From assembly GCF_001025155.1 (NCBI RefSeq), contig NZ_AP012322.1:1798001-1862000 (forward strand): a stretch of DNA of 64,000 nt. Direction: 5' to 3'. Source of the stretch: Bifidobacterium angulatum DSM 20098 = JCM 7096 (GTDB taxonomy: Bacteria; Actinomycetota; Actinomycetes; Actinomycetales; Bifidobacteriaceae). The notes beneath the pieces were generated by a model that saw nothing but the letters and a program-made list of their open reading frames with translations, ran no database searches and was not told the origin of the DNA. The translations under genes were made by a program, and so were the position numbers. Positions within the stretch are counted from its first letter, which is position 1, and each line of letters opens with the position of its first letter. Shown in pieces: positions 39,631-48,428 of this stretch.

Positions 39631-40329
39631 ATGAGCGAGATCAAACCGTTGCGTGATTTAGTGGAGGCCGGCTGGGCGAACGCCCTGGCCGACGTGGAAC
39701 CGCAGGTGCACCGCATAGGCCAGTTCCTGCGCGAAGAGACCCGCGAAGGGCACCCCTGGCTGCCGGCAAGCCGCAATATTCTGCGCGCCTTCACCATCCC
39801 CTTCGATTCGATCCGCGTGCTGATCGTAGGCCAGGACCCCTACCCCACACCCGGCCACCCGGTCGGCCTGAGCTTCTGCGTGGCGCCCGACGTGAACCCG
39901 CTGCCGCGCAGCCTGGTCAATATCTATAAGGAGCTGACCGACGATCTTGGCGTGCCGATGCCCAGCAACGGCGACCTGACCCCGTGGACCAGGCGTGGCG
40001 TGCTGCTGCTGAACAGATGCCTGACCGTGGGCGTGGGCCGGCCGAACAGCCACCAGGGCAAGGGCTGGGAGGAAGTGACCGAGGCGGCCATCCGCGCGTT
40101 GAACGCCCGCGTGGACGAACACGGCAATCCCAAGCCGCTGGTCGCCATCCTGTGGGGTCGCAACGCGCAAAGCCTGGAGCCGCTGCTGACCAACGCGTTC
40201 ATCATCAAATCGCCGCACCCTTCGCCGCTGTCCGCATCGCGCGGGTTCTTCGGGTCGAAGCCGTTCTCGCGTGCGAACGAGGCGCTGACCCGCATGGGTG
40301 CCGAACCGATCGACTGGCAACTGCCGTAA
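39631..40329 (+). CDS. ung: uracil-DNA glycosylase, family 1
   Basis: Removes uracil from DNA. 232 residues. The water-activating motif is [20 protein letters not shown], with proline after GQDPY as in other actinobacteria instead of histidine. The DNA-intercalation loop is [13 protein letters not shown]. The frame is open upstream into the divergent LytR_C region, but MSEIKPL matches the family start and has a -10 box 7 nt upstream. Confidence 0.97.
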   Translation: MSEIKPLRDLVEAGWANALADVEPQVHRIGQFLREETREGHPWLPASRNILRAFTIPFDSIRVLIVGQDPYPTPGHPVGLSFCVAPDVNPLPRSLVNIYKELTDDLGVPMPSNGDLTPWTRRGVLLLNRCLTVGVGRPNSHQGKGWEEVTEAAIRALNARVDEHGNPKPLVAILWGRNAQSLEPLLTNAFIIKSPHPSPLSASRGFFGSKPFSRANEALTRMGAEPIDWQLP

Positions 40330-40443
40330 CGCCATACGCCATCACACGCCTCATACGTCGGCATACCTCGCCTTGGGCATGCACCGCCCGGCATGAGCCA
40401 GCATGCGTCTTTCGCCGCACAGCCAAGCGTCACCGCGCTTGGC

Positions 40444-40449
40444 TACCAT
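40444..40449 (+). promoter_or_regulatory. -10-like box for leaderless moxR
   Basis: TACCAT ends 7 nt before the ATG at 40457. Confidence 0.4.
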
Positions 40450-40456
40450 GGGGCGC

Positions 40457-41530
40457 ATGGCTATTTTCCCTCCGAAACCGCAGATGCCCGCACAGCCTGC
40501 CCCGGCACGGACCATGCCCACGCCTGCCGCAGCACCAACATTGGCCGCAGACGACGTCAAGCAGGCGAAAGCCCTGGCGGATCGCATCCGCGCACGCTTC
40601 TCGCAGACCCTGATCGGTCAGGAGCATCTGCGCGAATCCCTTATTCTTACCATGGTGGCCGGCGGCCACATTCTGATCGAATCCGTGCCCGGCCTGGCCA
40701 AAACCACCGCCGCGCAGACCCTGGCAACCTCGGTGTCCGGCACATTCAAACGCATCCAATGCACGCCCGACCTCATGCCGTCCGATATCGTGGGCACGCA
40801 GGTCTTCGACTTCGCCACGCAGAAATTCACCACGCAGGTCGGCCCGATCCACGCCAACTTCGTGCTGCTGGACGAAATCAACCGTTCCAACGCCAAAACC
40901 CAATCCGCCATGCTTGAAGCCATGGCCGAAGGCGCCAGCACCATCGGCGGCGAGCGCATCGCCCTGCCCAAGCCGTTCATGGTGGTCGCCACGCAGAACC
41001 CCATCGAGGAGGAAGGCACGTTCGCGCTGCCCGAGGCGCAGATGGACCGTTTCATGATGAAGGCGATCATGAACTACCCCACCGCCGATGAGGAGAAGCG
41101 CATGCTGGCGCTGATCACCCGCCGTGGCTCCGACATGCTCGACCCGCTGCAGTTGCAGGGCGACCGCCTGTCGATCCGTGACGTGGAGTTTTTGCGTGCG
41201 GCCGCCAAGCGCGTGTACGTGTCGGACGCGATCATGCAGTATGCGGTCGATATTGCGGCGACATCACGCGGCGCAGGCTCGCACCCGGTGCAGGGCTTGG
41301 GTTCCCTGGTGCGTTTGGGCGCTTCGCCGAGAGCGTCGATCGCGCTGGTGCGTATCGGCCAGGCGAACGCGCTGCTCAAGGGCCGCGAATATGTGATTCC
41401 GGAGGATGTGAAGTCCGTGGTGGCCGACGTGCTGCGCCACCGCCTGGTGCTGACGTTCGAAGCGCTGGCCGACGGCGTGACCGCCGATCAGGTGATCGAC
41501 CGCATCGTGCAGGCGGTTCCTGTTCCGTGA
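40457..41530 (+). CDS. moxR: MoxR-family AAA+ ATPase
   Basis: 357 residues. MoxR ATPases act as chaperones that mature or insert cofactors into partner proteins containing VWA domains. The Walker A variant is ESVPGLAKTT, Walker B is VLLDEINRS, and the family block PIEEEGTFALPEAQMDRFMMK is intact. The Ala/Pro-rich first 40 residues are unique. It is the first gene of a six-gene unit whose members overlap by 4 bp (GTGA or ATGA). The start at 40457 fits a leaderless transcript; an ATG three codons earlier would lie inside the -10 box. Confidence 0.95.
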   Translation: MAIFPPKPQMPAQPAPARTMPTPAAAPTLAADDVKQAKALADRIRARFSQTLIGQEHLRESLILTMVAGGHILIESVPGLAKTTAAQTLATSVSGTFKRIQCTPDLMPSDIVGTQVFDFATQKFTTQVGPIHANFVLLDEINRSNAKTQSAMLEAMAEGASTIGGERIALPKPFMVVATQNPIEEEGTFALPEAQMDRFMMKAIMNYPTADEEKRMLALITRRGSDMLDPLQLQGDRLSIRDVEFLRAAAKRVYVSDAIMQYAVDIAATSRGAGSHPVQGLGSLVRLGASPRASIALVRIGQANALLKGREYVIPEDVKSVVADVLRHRLVLTFEALADGVTADQVIDRIVQAVPVP

Positions 41531-42513
41531 TCCGCGCGATGAATGCCGGCATGGCTGAAGCCCAGCCGCTGCCAGCCGTTTCGCACGACCCGATCAGAGC
41601 CAAGATCGAGGCCATGGGCAATCGTCTGAATCTGCCGACTGTGGCCAAGGCATTGGGCGTTATCGAAGGCGAACATTCGTCACGGCGGCCGGGCGGCTCG
41701 GACGAGCTGATGGAGGTCCGTGCCTACGAGGCGGGCGACGAGGCGCGACTGATCGAATGGAAGACGAGCGCGCGCCAAGGGCGGCCTATGGTGATCCGGC
41801 GCGAACGGCTGGTCACGTCACGCGTATGGCTGCTGCTTGACGTGGGCCGTGAAATGACGGCCTCATGCGAGTCGGGCGAAATGGCATACCAGATCGCCGC
41901 GAATGCGCTGCGTATGTTCGCCGCGCTGTCGCTACGCCGTTCCGACGAGATCTCACTGGTGTTCGGCGACGCCGCAAGCATTACGCGCGTGCCGTTCAAC
42001 GGTGATTTCTGCCAGTTCGAACGCACGCTGGACAGTGCGCTGGAACGCAAGTGGGAGCATACGCGCAATATCGACGCCCTGCTCACGTATGCACGGCGCA
42101 TCAAGGATCGCAACGCGCTGATCGTGCTGGCAACCGACGAGCATGCACTGACCAAGGAGCATCTTCAGGAGATCCACCGCATTACGCGCACCCACCCGCT
42201 GACGCTGATCGACGTGGCCACGGCGAACCCGTTCGCCGCCGCTGCAGGCGCAACCGTCACCGACGCGCTGTCGGGGCGCCGACTGCCGGCCTTCCTGCGG
42301 GACAAGCGTGCCGCAGCGGAGGTGAACACGCACCGCGAATACATGGCCGCGGCCCTGGAACGCGAGCTTTCGCACATGGGGGGTCATATGATTCACGCCG
42401 GTTCCAGCGAAGCCGTGTTCAACGATTTCATACGATTGGTGTCGCGTGCGCTGGCGAAGGATACCCGCAATCTGGTTGCGCCTGCGACAGGACTGGGAGG
42501 CGACAGCCGATGA
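41527..42513 (+). CDS. DUF58-domain protein
   Basis: 328 residues. DUF58 proteins accompany MoxR and VWA proteins. The diagnostic block RAYEAGDEARLIEWKTSARQ-type (here VRAYEAGDEARLIEWKTSAR) lies near 67-86, followed by a degenerate VWA-like fold (VWLLLDVGREM; NALIVLATDEHAL). The GTG start overlaps the moxR stop; in-frame ATGs follow at 41539 and 41548. No TM helices are evident, so it is probably peripheral to the membrane. Confidence 0.92.
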   Translation: MIRAMNAGMAEAQPLPAVSHDPIRAKIEAMGNRLNLPTVAKALGVIEGEHSSRRPGGSDELMEVRAYEAGDEARLIEWKTSARQGRPMVIRRERLVTSRVWLLLDVGREMTASCESGEMAYQIAANALRMFAALSLRRSDEISLVFGDAASITRVPFNGDFCQFERTLDSALERKWEHTRNIDALLTYARRIKDRNALIVLATDEHALTKEHLQEIHRITRTHPLTLIDVATANPFAAAAGATVTDALSGRRLPAFLRDKRAAAEVNTHREYMAAALERELSHMGGHMIHAGSSEAVFNDFIRLVSRALAKDTRNLVAPATGLGGDSR

Positions 42514-43085
42514 GCATCCATATGATCGCCTCCGCACTCGCACCGCATTCCCCGATAAGCGTTCTGGCCGTGGACACCAACGATTTGCAGCCGGTCGGCC
42601 AGCTTGACATCGCCACGCCGCTGATTGTTGCCGCGGCGCTCGCCGCAGTGCTCGCCATAGCGCTTGTCGCAGGCGCGGTCCTGTTGTCGCGCCCACGCCG
42701 CAATCGCGACAAGCCGCAGCCGCGCGGCGCCCATCTGGACGATACCGTCAAAACCTCATGGCACAGGCGCATCGACGACGTGGTACGCCGCTACCATGCC
42801 GAGCAGATCGACCGCGAAACCGCGTTCATTGAACTGGCGGCGATCTGCCGTGGCATCGCATCCGCGCACACCGGCCGCGACCTGCACGCGCATACGCTTA
42901 CCGATATTCGCCGTGAGCCCCGCAATCCTTCGACCCGCACCGGGTTGGATACGCTGCGCATGACCATCGCGGCGCTGTACCCGCCGGAATTCGCGGATTC
43001 CGCAGTGGACACGCACGCTCGTGAGGTGAGCGTCGACGATGCCGCCGGCTGGGCTTCAACCCTGGTGGAAAGGTGGGGACGCTGA
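42510..43085 (+). CDS. single-pass membrane protein of the moxR operon
   Basis: 191 residues: an extracytoplasmic N-terminus, one TM (about 32-54; LIVAAALAAVLAIALVAGAVLL), then a cytoplasmic domain (about 70-191; SWHRRIDDVVRRYHAEQIDRETAFIELAAICRG). It occupies the place of DUF4381/BatC-like genes in other MoxR operons. The ATG overlaps the DUF58 stop, and the stop overlaps the next start. Function is unknown. Confidence 0.85.
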   Translation: MSIHMIASALAPHSPISVLAVDTNDLQPVGQLDIATPLIVAAALAAVLAIALVAGAVLLSRPRRNRDKPQPRGAHLDDTVKTSWHRRIDDVVRRYHAEQIDRETAFIELAAICRGIASAHTGRDLHAHTLTDIRREPRNPSTRTGLDTLRMTIAALYPPEFADSAVDTHAREVSVDDAAGWASTLVERWGR

Positions 43086-44149
43086 TGCAGCTTTCCTGGC
43101 AAAGCCCTTGGGCAGCGCTGGTCGGGGCGATGGTCGCGCTGGCGATTATCGTCCTGTCCATCGCGTTCGCCCGCAAACACAGTGCCGAGAACATTGTTCG
43201 CGTGTTCTCGATGGACGACGATCTGGCCACCGAACGCGCTTCGCAGCTGCTACGCCAATGGCGTCTGCTGAACCGTGCTGCCGCGGCGCTGATGGCAGCG
43301 GCGCTTCTTCTCACCTTCGCGCTGATCGCCCGCCCGGCGACCGTCGATCAGGGTGAGGAACGTGCCAGCAGCCGCGATATCGTGCTCTGCCTCGACGTTT
43401 CCGGCTCCACCCTGCCGTACGACCGCGAGGTCATCGACACGTACCGCGATCTCGTCTCACATTTCCAAGGCGAGCGCATCGGCATGAGCATCTTCAACTC
43501 CACGTCGCGCACCGTGTTCCCCCTGACGGATGACTACGAGCTGGTCAGCCACCAGTTGGAGCTTGCCAGCAAGGCGCTCAGCGGCGTGCAGTCGCAGGAC
43601 GACATCGACAAGATGAGCGACGAGGACTACCAGCGCATCTCCGACTGGCTTGAAGGCACGCAGAACCGCAAGGACGCCACCTCGCTGATCGGCGACGGCG
43701 TGGTCTCCTGCGCGGCCATGCTGCCGGGCTTCACCTACGGTTCGGCTTCCACGGCAGGCAGCACCGAACGCAGCCGCGCGGCATCCATCGTGCTCGCCAC
43801 CGACAATGTGGTCTCCGGCACGCCCGTGTACACCCTCAATCAGGCGCTCAGCCTGACGTCGAAGGCGAATATCACCGTGGATGGTCTGTTCTCCGGGCCT
43901 GAAGCGAGCGAGAAGGAAAGCACCACCACGGATATGCGCAAGCTCATCGAAGCGCATCACGGCACGTTCCTCACCCAGTCGAACGGCACCAGCGTCAACG
44001 AGCTCGTGCGCGACATCAACACGCGCCGCAACAAGGAAAGCCAAGCCTCGTCCAAGGCGTCGATGGTGGACGATCCGGCATGGTGGGTGCTGGCATTGGC
44101 TGTAATCGTTACCATATGGCTGCTGCTCGTCTGGAGGTTGAAGCGATGA
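43085..44149 (+). CDS. VWA-domain membrane protein 1
   Basis: 354 residues: TM1 (about 8-28), TM2 (about 68-88), an extracytoplasmic VWA domain (about 98-300) and TM3 at the end. The metal-binding MIDAS motif is DVSGST near 107, with the later IGDGVVSC threonine-region variant. BatA-like. The partner of the MoxR ATPase is probably among these VWA proteins. Coupled by ATGA overlap at both ends. Confidence 0.92.
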   Translation: MQLSWQSPWAALVGAMVALAIIVLSIAFARKHSAENIVRVFSMDDDLATERASQLLRQWRLLNRAAAALMAAALLLTFALIARPATVDQGEERASSRDIVLCLDVSGSTLPYDREVIDTYRDLVSHFQGERIGMSIFNSTSRTVFPLTDDYELVSHQLELASKALSGVQSQDDIDKMSDEDYQRISDWLEGTQNRKDATSLIGDGVVSCAAMLPGFTYGSASTAGSTERSRAASIVLATDNVVSGTPVYTLNQALSLTSKANITVDGLFSGPEASEKESTTTDMRKLIEAHHGTFLTQSNGTSVNELVRDINTRRNKESQASSKASMVDDPAWWVLALAVIVTIWLLLVWRLKR

Positions 44150-45237
44150 GCACATTCACCTTCTCTCCCCTGCTGGGCTGGCCGGTCGGCGGCACCATCG
44201 CGCTGGTGATGCTGGCGCTGGCGATTGTGGAGGTCGTACGCCACACGTTCGGCGACGCGGGCGACGAGACGATGCTCTCATGCGTACGCCGCATGCTGAT
44301 CTGCCTGACGGTGGGCGCGATGGCGCTGGGGCCGAGCATGACGGTATCGACCACCAGCCGTGCGGTGAACAACACGGACGTGGTGATGGCCGTGGACGTG
44401 ACCGGTTCGATGGCCGTCAAGGACGCAACATACGGTTCGGACGAGCTGACCACGCGCCTGAATGCGGCCAAGCAGGCCGTGGACGACGTGACGAAGGCAT
44501 ATGCGGATTCCAGCTTCGCCGCAGTACGCTTCGGCGCATCCGGCACGCTCGACGTTCCGCTCACGCCAGACGCGGCGGCGATCCGCAATTGGGCGACCAC
44601 GCTCGCCCCCGAAGCGACCGGCGTATCGTCCGGATCCTCGCTGGACGCGCCGCTCGACCAGCTCATCACCACGCTCAACGACATACGCACCACGCACCCC
44701 GACGACGCGATCGTACTGTACCTGATCACGGACGGCGAGCAGACCTCGGCGCAATCCAGGCGCACCTTCTCCACGCTGCGCCACTACATCAACGACGCGA
44801 TCGTGGTGGGCGTAGGCTCCACAGCAGGCGGCAGGATCCCACTGATCAAGGATGGCGCATCATCCGACTCATCCGAATCCGACAAATCCTCCGAATCCTC
44901 CGAATCCTCTGAATCCGGTTCCGCTGAATCCAAGAATTCCAACGCACAACAGTGGGTCACCGACCCCGACACCGGCCAGCCGGGAATCTCGAAAATGGAC
45001 GAAACCACACTGAAGAACCTGGCCGACGAGCTGGGCGGCAGCATGGTGACCACATCCGCACAAAACACCATGGCGAACGGCCGATCCGCCGAAGCATCAA
45101 AGAAGTGGAGCGTGGGCGCAACCGCCAAACAACGCACCCGAACCAACCCCGTAGTATGGCCGCTGGCCGCCATAGCGCTCATACTCATCGCCTGGGAAAT
45201 GGGCTCAACCATCGCAATGTCGAGGAGACTGCTATGA
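44146..45237 (+). CDS. VWA-domain membrane protein 2
   Basis: 363 residues, similar in plan to the preceding gene: TM helices near 13-31 and 47-65, a VWA domain (about 78-305) with MIDAS DVTGSM, and a C-terminal TM. BatB-like. A Ser/Glu-rich loop (about 243-268; SDSSESDKSSESSES) interrupts the domain and is absent from the first VWA protein. The start overlaps the preceding stop by 4 bp. Confidence 0.92.
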   Translation: MSTFTFSPLLGWPVGGTIALVMLALAIVEVVRHTFGDAGDETMLSCVRRMLICLTVGAMALGPSMTVSTTSRAVNNTDVVMAVDVTGSMAVKDATYGSDELTTRLNAAKQAVDDVTKAYADSSFAAVRFGASGTLDVPLTPDAAAIRNWATTLAPEATGVSSGSSLDAPLDQLITTLNDIRTTHPDDAIVLYLITDGEQTSAQSRRTFSTLRHYINDAIVVGVGSTAGGRIPLIKDGASSDSSESDKSSESSESSESGSAESKNSNAQQWVTDPDTGQPGISKMDETTLKNLADELGGSMVTTSAQNTMANGRSAEASKKWSVGATAKQRTRTNPVVWPLAAIALILIAWEMGSTIAMSRRLL

Positions 45238-45908
45238 GACGCAACACCACAGCCCACACACAGGCCGGCACCACCAGCGCCAACAACACCACCGGCACCA
45301 GCAACGCCATAGTCGGATCGGCAGTATCCCTCGAATCACATGCGCCCACAGTCCAAGCGCGCGCATCGCTCGCCATACGCATCGTAATGATCGCAATCGC
45401 CGTCATAGCGCTCGCATTCGCCGTACTCACCGGCCTGAACATATCGGCCTCCGCGCGATTCAACCAGGCGACAGCCTCGCTCAACAGCAACCTCAAGCAG
45501 GCCGCACGCAGCGATGCCGACCTCGACGCCCTGAACGCCAGCCAGCAGCAGACCGATGCCCAATTCGAAGACGCCGCACGACTCAACCTCGCGCTGCTAC
45601 CGCAACTACGCGAGGCGATCAGCGCCAACGCGGCAGTCTCATTCAAACTCACCCAACGCATCAAGCAGGAGCTCGCCGCTCAGCAAGGCGGCAACTCCGC
45701 AAACTCCGGTTCCGACACCAACGGCGTCGAGGGCGGCAACGGCACCAAGGATTCCACAGCCAACGACACCAGCGGCCTGACCGACGAACAGAAAAAGCAG
45801 GTGGAGGAACTGCTCAAAGCGAACCAGCAATCCACCGACACCAACCCCTCAACAAACACGCAGACCGACAAAGGCAACAAGAAACAGCAGACCGCCAAAC
45901 CCTGGTGA
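45234..45908 (+). CDS. membrane protein at the end of the moxR operon
   Basis: 224 residues: an Asn/Thr-rich cytoplasmic N-terminus, TM (about 46-67; LAIRIVMIAIAVIALAFAVL), a helical extracytoplasmic region (about 75-150; SLNSNLKQAARSDADLDALNASQQQ) and a Asn/Thr/Gln-rich tail ending TAKPW. No family recognised. It is coupled to the VWA gene by ATGA overlap. A family II/I repeat follows about 60 nt after the stop. Confidence 0.8.
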   Translation: MRRNTTAHTQAGTTSANNTTGTSNAIVGSAVSLESHAPTVQARASLAIRIVMIAIAVIALAFAVLTGLNISASARFNQATASLNSNLKQAARSDADLDALNASQQQTDAQFEDAARLNLALLPQLREAISANAAVSFKLTQRIKQELAAQQGGNSANSGSDTNGVEGGNGTKDSTANDTSGLTDEQKKQVEELLKANQQSTDTNPSTNTQTDKGNKKQQTAKPW

Positions 45909-45965
45909 CCGGTGGCGCGGCGAGGCAGCGAACAGTGGCACCGAGTCGCGGCTCATGCGGGTACC

Positions 45966-46086
45966 GCGGGGTTTGCGACAACCAATGCAGTGTTAATGAC
46001 AGTTACTGCGGGGTTTGCGACATATGCTGTGACTGGAGTGACATATTCTGTCACTCCAGTCACAGCATGTGTCACCAGTACCGCAG
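45966..46086. repeat. family II/I composite element, copy H
   Basis: GCGGGGTTTGCGACA occurs twice (about 45966-45980 and 46008-46022). Then comes a perfect palindrome with 20-bp arms, ATGCTGTGACTGGAGTGACA (46024-46043) and its complement (46049-46068), a 5-nt centre, and an outer CCAGTACCGCA. It lies in the moxR-to-WXG gap. Confidence 0.9.
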
Positions 46087-46222
46087 AAAAACGCCACAGC
46101 TGACTGAACACAACGGCACACGACCAGCACCTTGTGACGAACCTGTGACGAAACCCGAAGGCTCCGACCACACACCCCCATCCAGCTGGACAACACACCA
46201 ACGCCTCCCGTTCAATGAACGC

Positions 46223-46555
46223 ATGAGCATCACATCACTTTCCGGCCACCACACAACATCGCTCCTCGCCACCACACAGGCAACGGCAGCCACCACCTGC
46301 CCATGCCTCAACATCGCAGCACAAGGGCACGAGCGCATCATCACACTCGCCGCCAGCAGCGCGTCCATCCACGGATCGATACGCGAAACCCTAGCCACGG
46401 CACACAGCATCGATTGGACAGGCAAAGCAGCCGACCATTATCGAGACCGCCTGCTCACCATACGCAATTCGCTGAGCACACACGATGACGAAGCACGCTC
46501 CACCGCCCAAATCGCGCACATCGCACACGTCTCCACACCGCAAGGAGGCGCATGA
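46223..46555 (+). CDS. WXG-like small protein
   Basis: 110 residues. A Thr/Ala-rich start is followed by two predicted helices joined by IDWTGKAADHY, a W-x-G turn (HERIITLAASSASIHGSIRETLATAHSIDWTGKAADHYRDRL region, cut here for length). It resembles WXG100 proteins but is more divergent than the gene at 36059. The start is uncertain: ATG 46223 lacks a ribosome site; an upstream start would read through the palindrome and is less likely. The stop overlaps the next ATG. Confidence 0.65.
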   Translation: MSITSLSGHHTTSLLATTQATAATTCPCLNIAAQGHERIITLAASSASIHGSIRETLATAHSIDWTGKAADHYRDRLLTIRNSLSTHDDEARSTAQIAHIAHVSTPQGGA

Positions 46556-48180
46556 TGGGATGGCAGGTCACGTCATACATATACGGCGGGCACCAACTAG
46601 CACCAGCCACACAAGAGGACTACCGCCGCGTGGCCACAGCACTGGACGATGCCGGCGGCAAACTCATCGCGCACGGCATCGCCTGGCGGCAAGCAGCAAT
46701 GGACCTCGCCCGCGACCGCACCAGCGTGCCACTCTGCCCAGTATTATCAGGCAACATCACAGTTCCCATAGCCACACCATTATCAAACACCATTACCAGC
46801 TGCATCGCCGCCTCCTCCACTCCAGCCTCCCCCACCTCCACGATGGCGCTCGCCGGCGCAAGCAGCATGGGCGGCACCAGAGTAGGCGTAGCGCCCACGG
46901 CCGCACACGGCACGCTCCCTTACGAACGTCTTATCTCGCTGTGCACCGAAAATGCCAGGCATTGCGATGCCGACGGTTCGAAGCTGCGCAGCATGGCCGA
47001 TCTGCTGGTTCGCGCGCACAGTCTGTACAGCGAAGCCGATTGGAAAGCCCGTCAGGCGTTCAACGAAACCGGCCAAGCCGTGACCAAGGCGGCTCCCGGC
47101 TGGGTATCGCTGGGCATGTTCGGATTGATTCTTGGCGGACTGGGCGCAAGCTGGATCAATGATGGCAAGCCGAAACCATCGGCGGCATCCTGGGTGACTG
47201 CGCCGTTTCAAGAGGCCTATCTTTCCGGAATCGGCTCGCTGATCGCCGGCTCGTCGCTCATCGAGGGCCTGTTCTCCACGGATGAGGTGAACCAGTCGGC
47301 GGGGAAGATCAGCAAGTATTCCGCCCCTGCAAAAGATCTTGCGCAGGGCAATACCCTGACCGTTCGCCGCGTGCGTTCAACCGTGGACATGGTCGGCCCG
47401 AGCACCTCCGTGGCGGAATCGTTGGAGCATCTGCGCAGGCTCGGCGAAGACAAATACAAGCTGGGGTCAGGACTGCAATACGCCACCATCGCCGTACAAC
47501 GCTACGAACGCGAGGATGGCACGAACGCCTGGCTGGTAACTATTCCCGGCACGGATGGGCATGCCGATTCACCATTCGGATGGGAGCAGAACATCGAGCT
47601 GATGAGCGACGATGCCGAGCAGCGGAAACAGGCGGACAGCGCGCGCATGGTGGTGGAGGCGATGCGCAAGGCGGGTATTCAGCCCGATGATTCCGTAGCG
47701 CTGATCGGACACTCGCAGGGAGGCATCGTGGCGGCGCAGATCGCCGCCGACCGGGCCGACGAGTTCAACATCCGGCATGTGGTGACGGCAGGCTCCCCGG
47801 TGGCGAATCATCCGATTCCCGAAAAGACATGGGTGACCAGCATCGAAATGAACGACGAGCTGGTGGCCGCGTTGGACGGCGCGCAAAATCCGCAGACGGA
47901 ACACTGGCTGACCGTTCGCGGCACGGTAACGCCCAGCGCACCGCAAATGGTGGAGGATGGCGTGATCATTCCTTCGCCGAACCCATATGCCGCCGCACAG
48001 GTGCCGAACGCCTCGGAAGGGCAGGAGCTCAGCCATTGGCTGAGATATCATCAGGCCGCATACCAGAACGCCAGCGACTTGGGCTCACCCGCAGTGGCCA
48101 AGCACGAGCAGCATTTCGCGGGCGTGATCGACGGCAATCTGCGTGAAACCCTGTACTACGAGGGGCGCATGACACGTTGA
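46552..48180 (+). CDS. WXG-type N-terminus fused to alpha/beta-hydrolase
   Basis: 542 residues. Residues 1-60 and 120-180 are helical and WXG-like (YRRVATALDDAGGKLIAHGIAWRQ; CTENARHCDADGSKLRSMADLLVRAH). A hydrophobic, Gly-rich segment follows (about 184-203). The C-terminal half is a lipase-like alpha/beta-hydrolase: VTIPGTDG (oxyanion region), the nucleophile S388 in GHSQGG, a possible acid D435 and a possible histidine H495. Substrate unknown; lipids or peptidoglycan-linked esters are options. It overlaps the small WXG-like gene by 4 bp, so the two are produced together. The arrangement recalls type VII secretion substrates that carry enzymatic domains. Confidence 0.8.
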   Translation: MMGWQVTSYIYGGHQLAPATQEDYRRVATALDDAGGKLIAHGIAWRQAAMDLARDRTSVPLCPVLSGNITVPIATPLSNTITSCIAASSTPASPTSTMALAGASSMGGTRVGVAPTAAHGTLPYERLISLCTENARHCDADGSKLRSMADLLVRAHSLYSEADWKARQAFNETGQAVTKAAPGWVSLGMFGLILGGLGASWINDGKPKPSAASWVTAPFQEAYLSGIGSLIAGSSLIEGLFSTDEVNQSAGKISKYSAPAKDLAQGNTLTVRRVRSTVDMVGPSTSVAESLEHLRRLGEDKYKLGSGLQYATIAVQRYEREDGTNAWLVTIPGTDGHADSPFGWEQNIELMSDDAEQRKQADSARMVVEAMRKAGIQPDDSVALIGHSQGGIVAAQIAADRADEFNIRHVVTAGSPVANHPIPEKTWVTSIEMNDELVAALDGAQNPQTEHWLTVRGTVTPSAPQMVEDGVIIPSPNPYAAAQVPNASEGQELSHWLRYHQAAYQNASDLGSPAVAKHEQHFAGVIDGNLRETLYYEGRMTR

Positions 48181-48415
48181 TCCCTTCTTCTCCCATGCGC
48201 CAACGTACCGGTACACATTCGTACACAACGGTACACATTACGTCAGCGCATTTCAGCAAAACCGGTAAGCCTTTCGCCAAGCATCTGGCGAACCGGCGCC
48301 CGAAGCCATGCCCGCCGTCGCATACCTCAAGACGGTCGAATCCGAACCAGGGCAGACGACAATCCAGATGAGATGAGCCAGATGAACTTGGGTCCCACTC
48401 GTTTGCGACGGTTTG

Positions 48416-48421
48416 TATACT
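48416..48421 (+). promoter_or_regulatory. -10 box for leaderless coaBC
   Basis: TATACT ends 7 nt before the coaBC ATG; no ribosome site is present. Confidence 0.55.
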
Positions 48422-48428
48422 GGCGGGC

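Noticed and set aside
45905..46222. N-terminal extension of the small WXG-like protein
   Set aside because: The frame is open upstream of 46223, but it would translate the copy H palindrome and starts inside the preceding gene's end; a start after the repeat is more likely.
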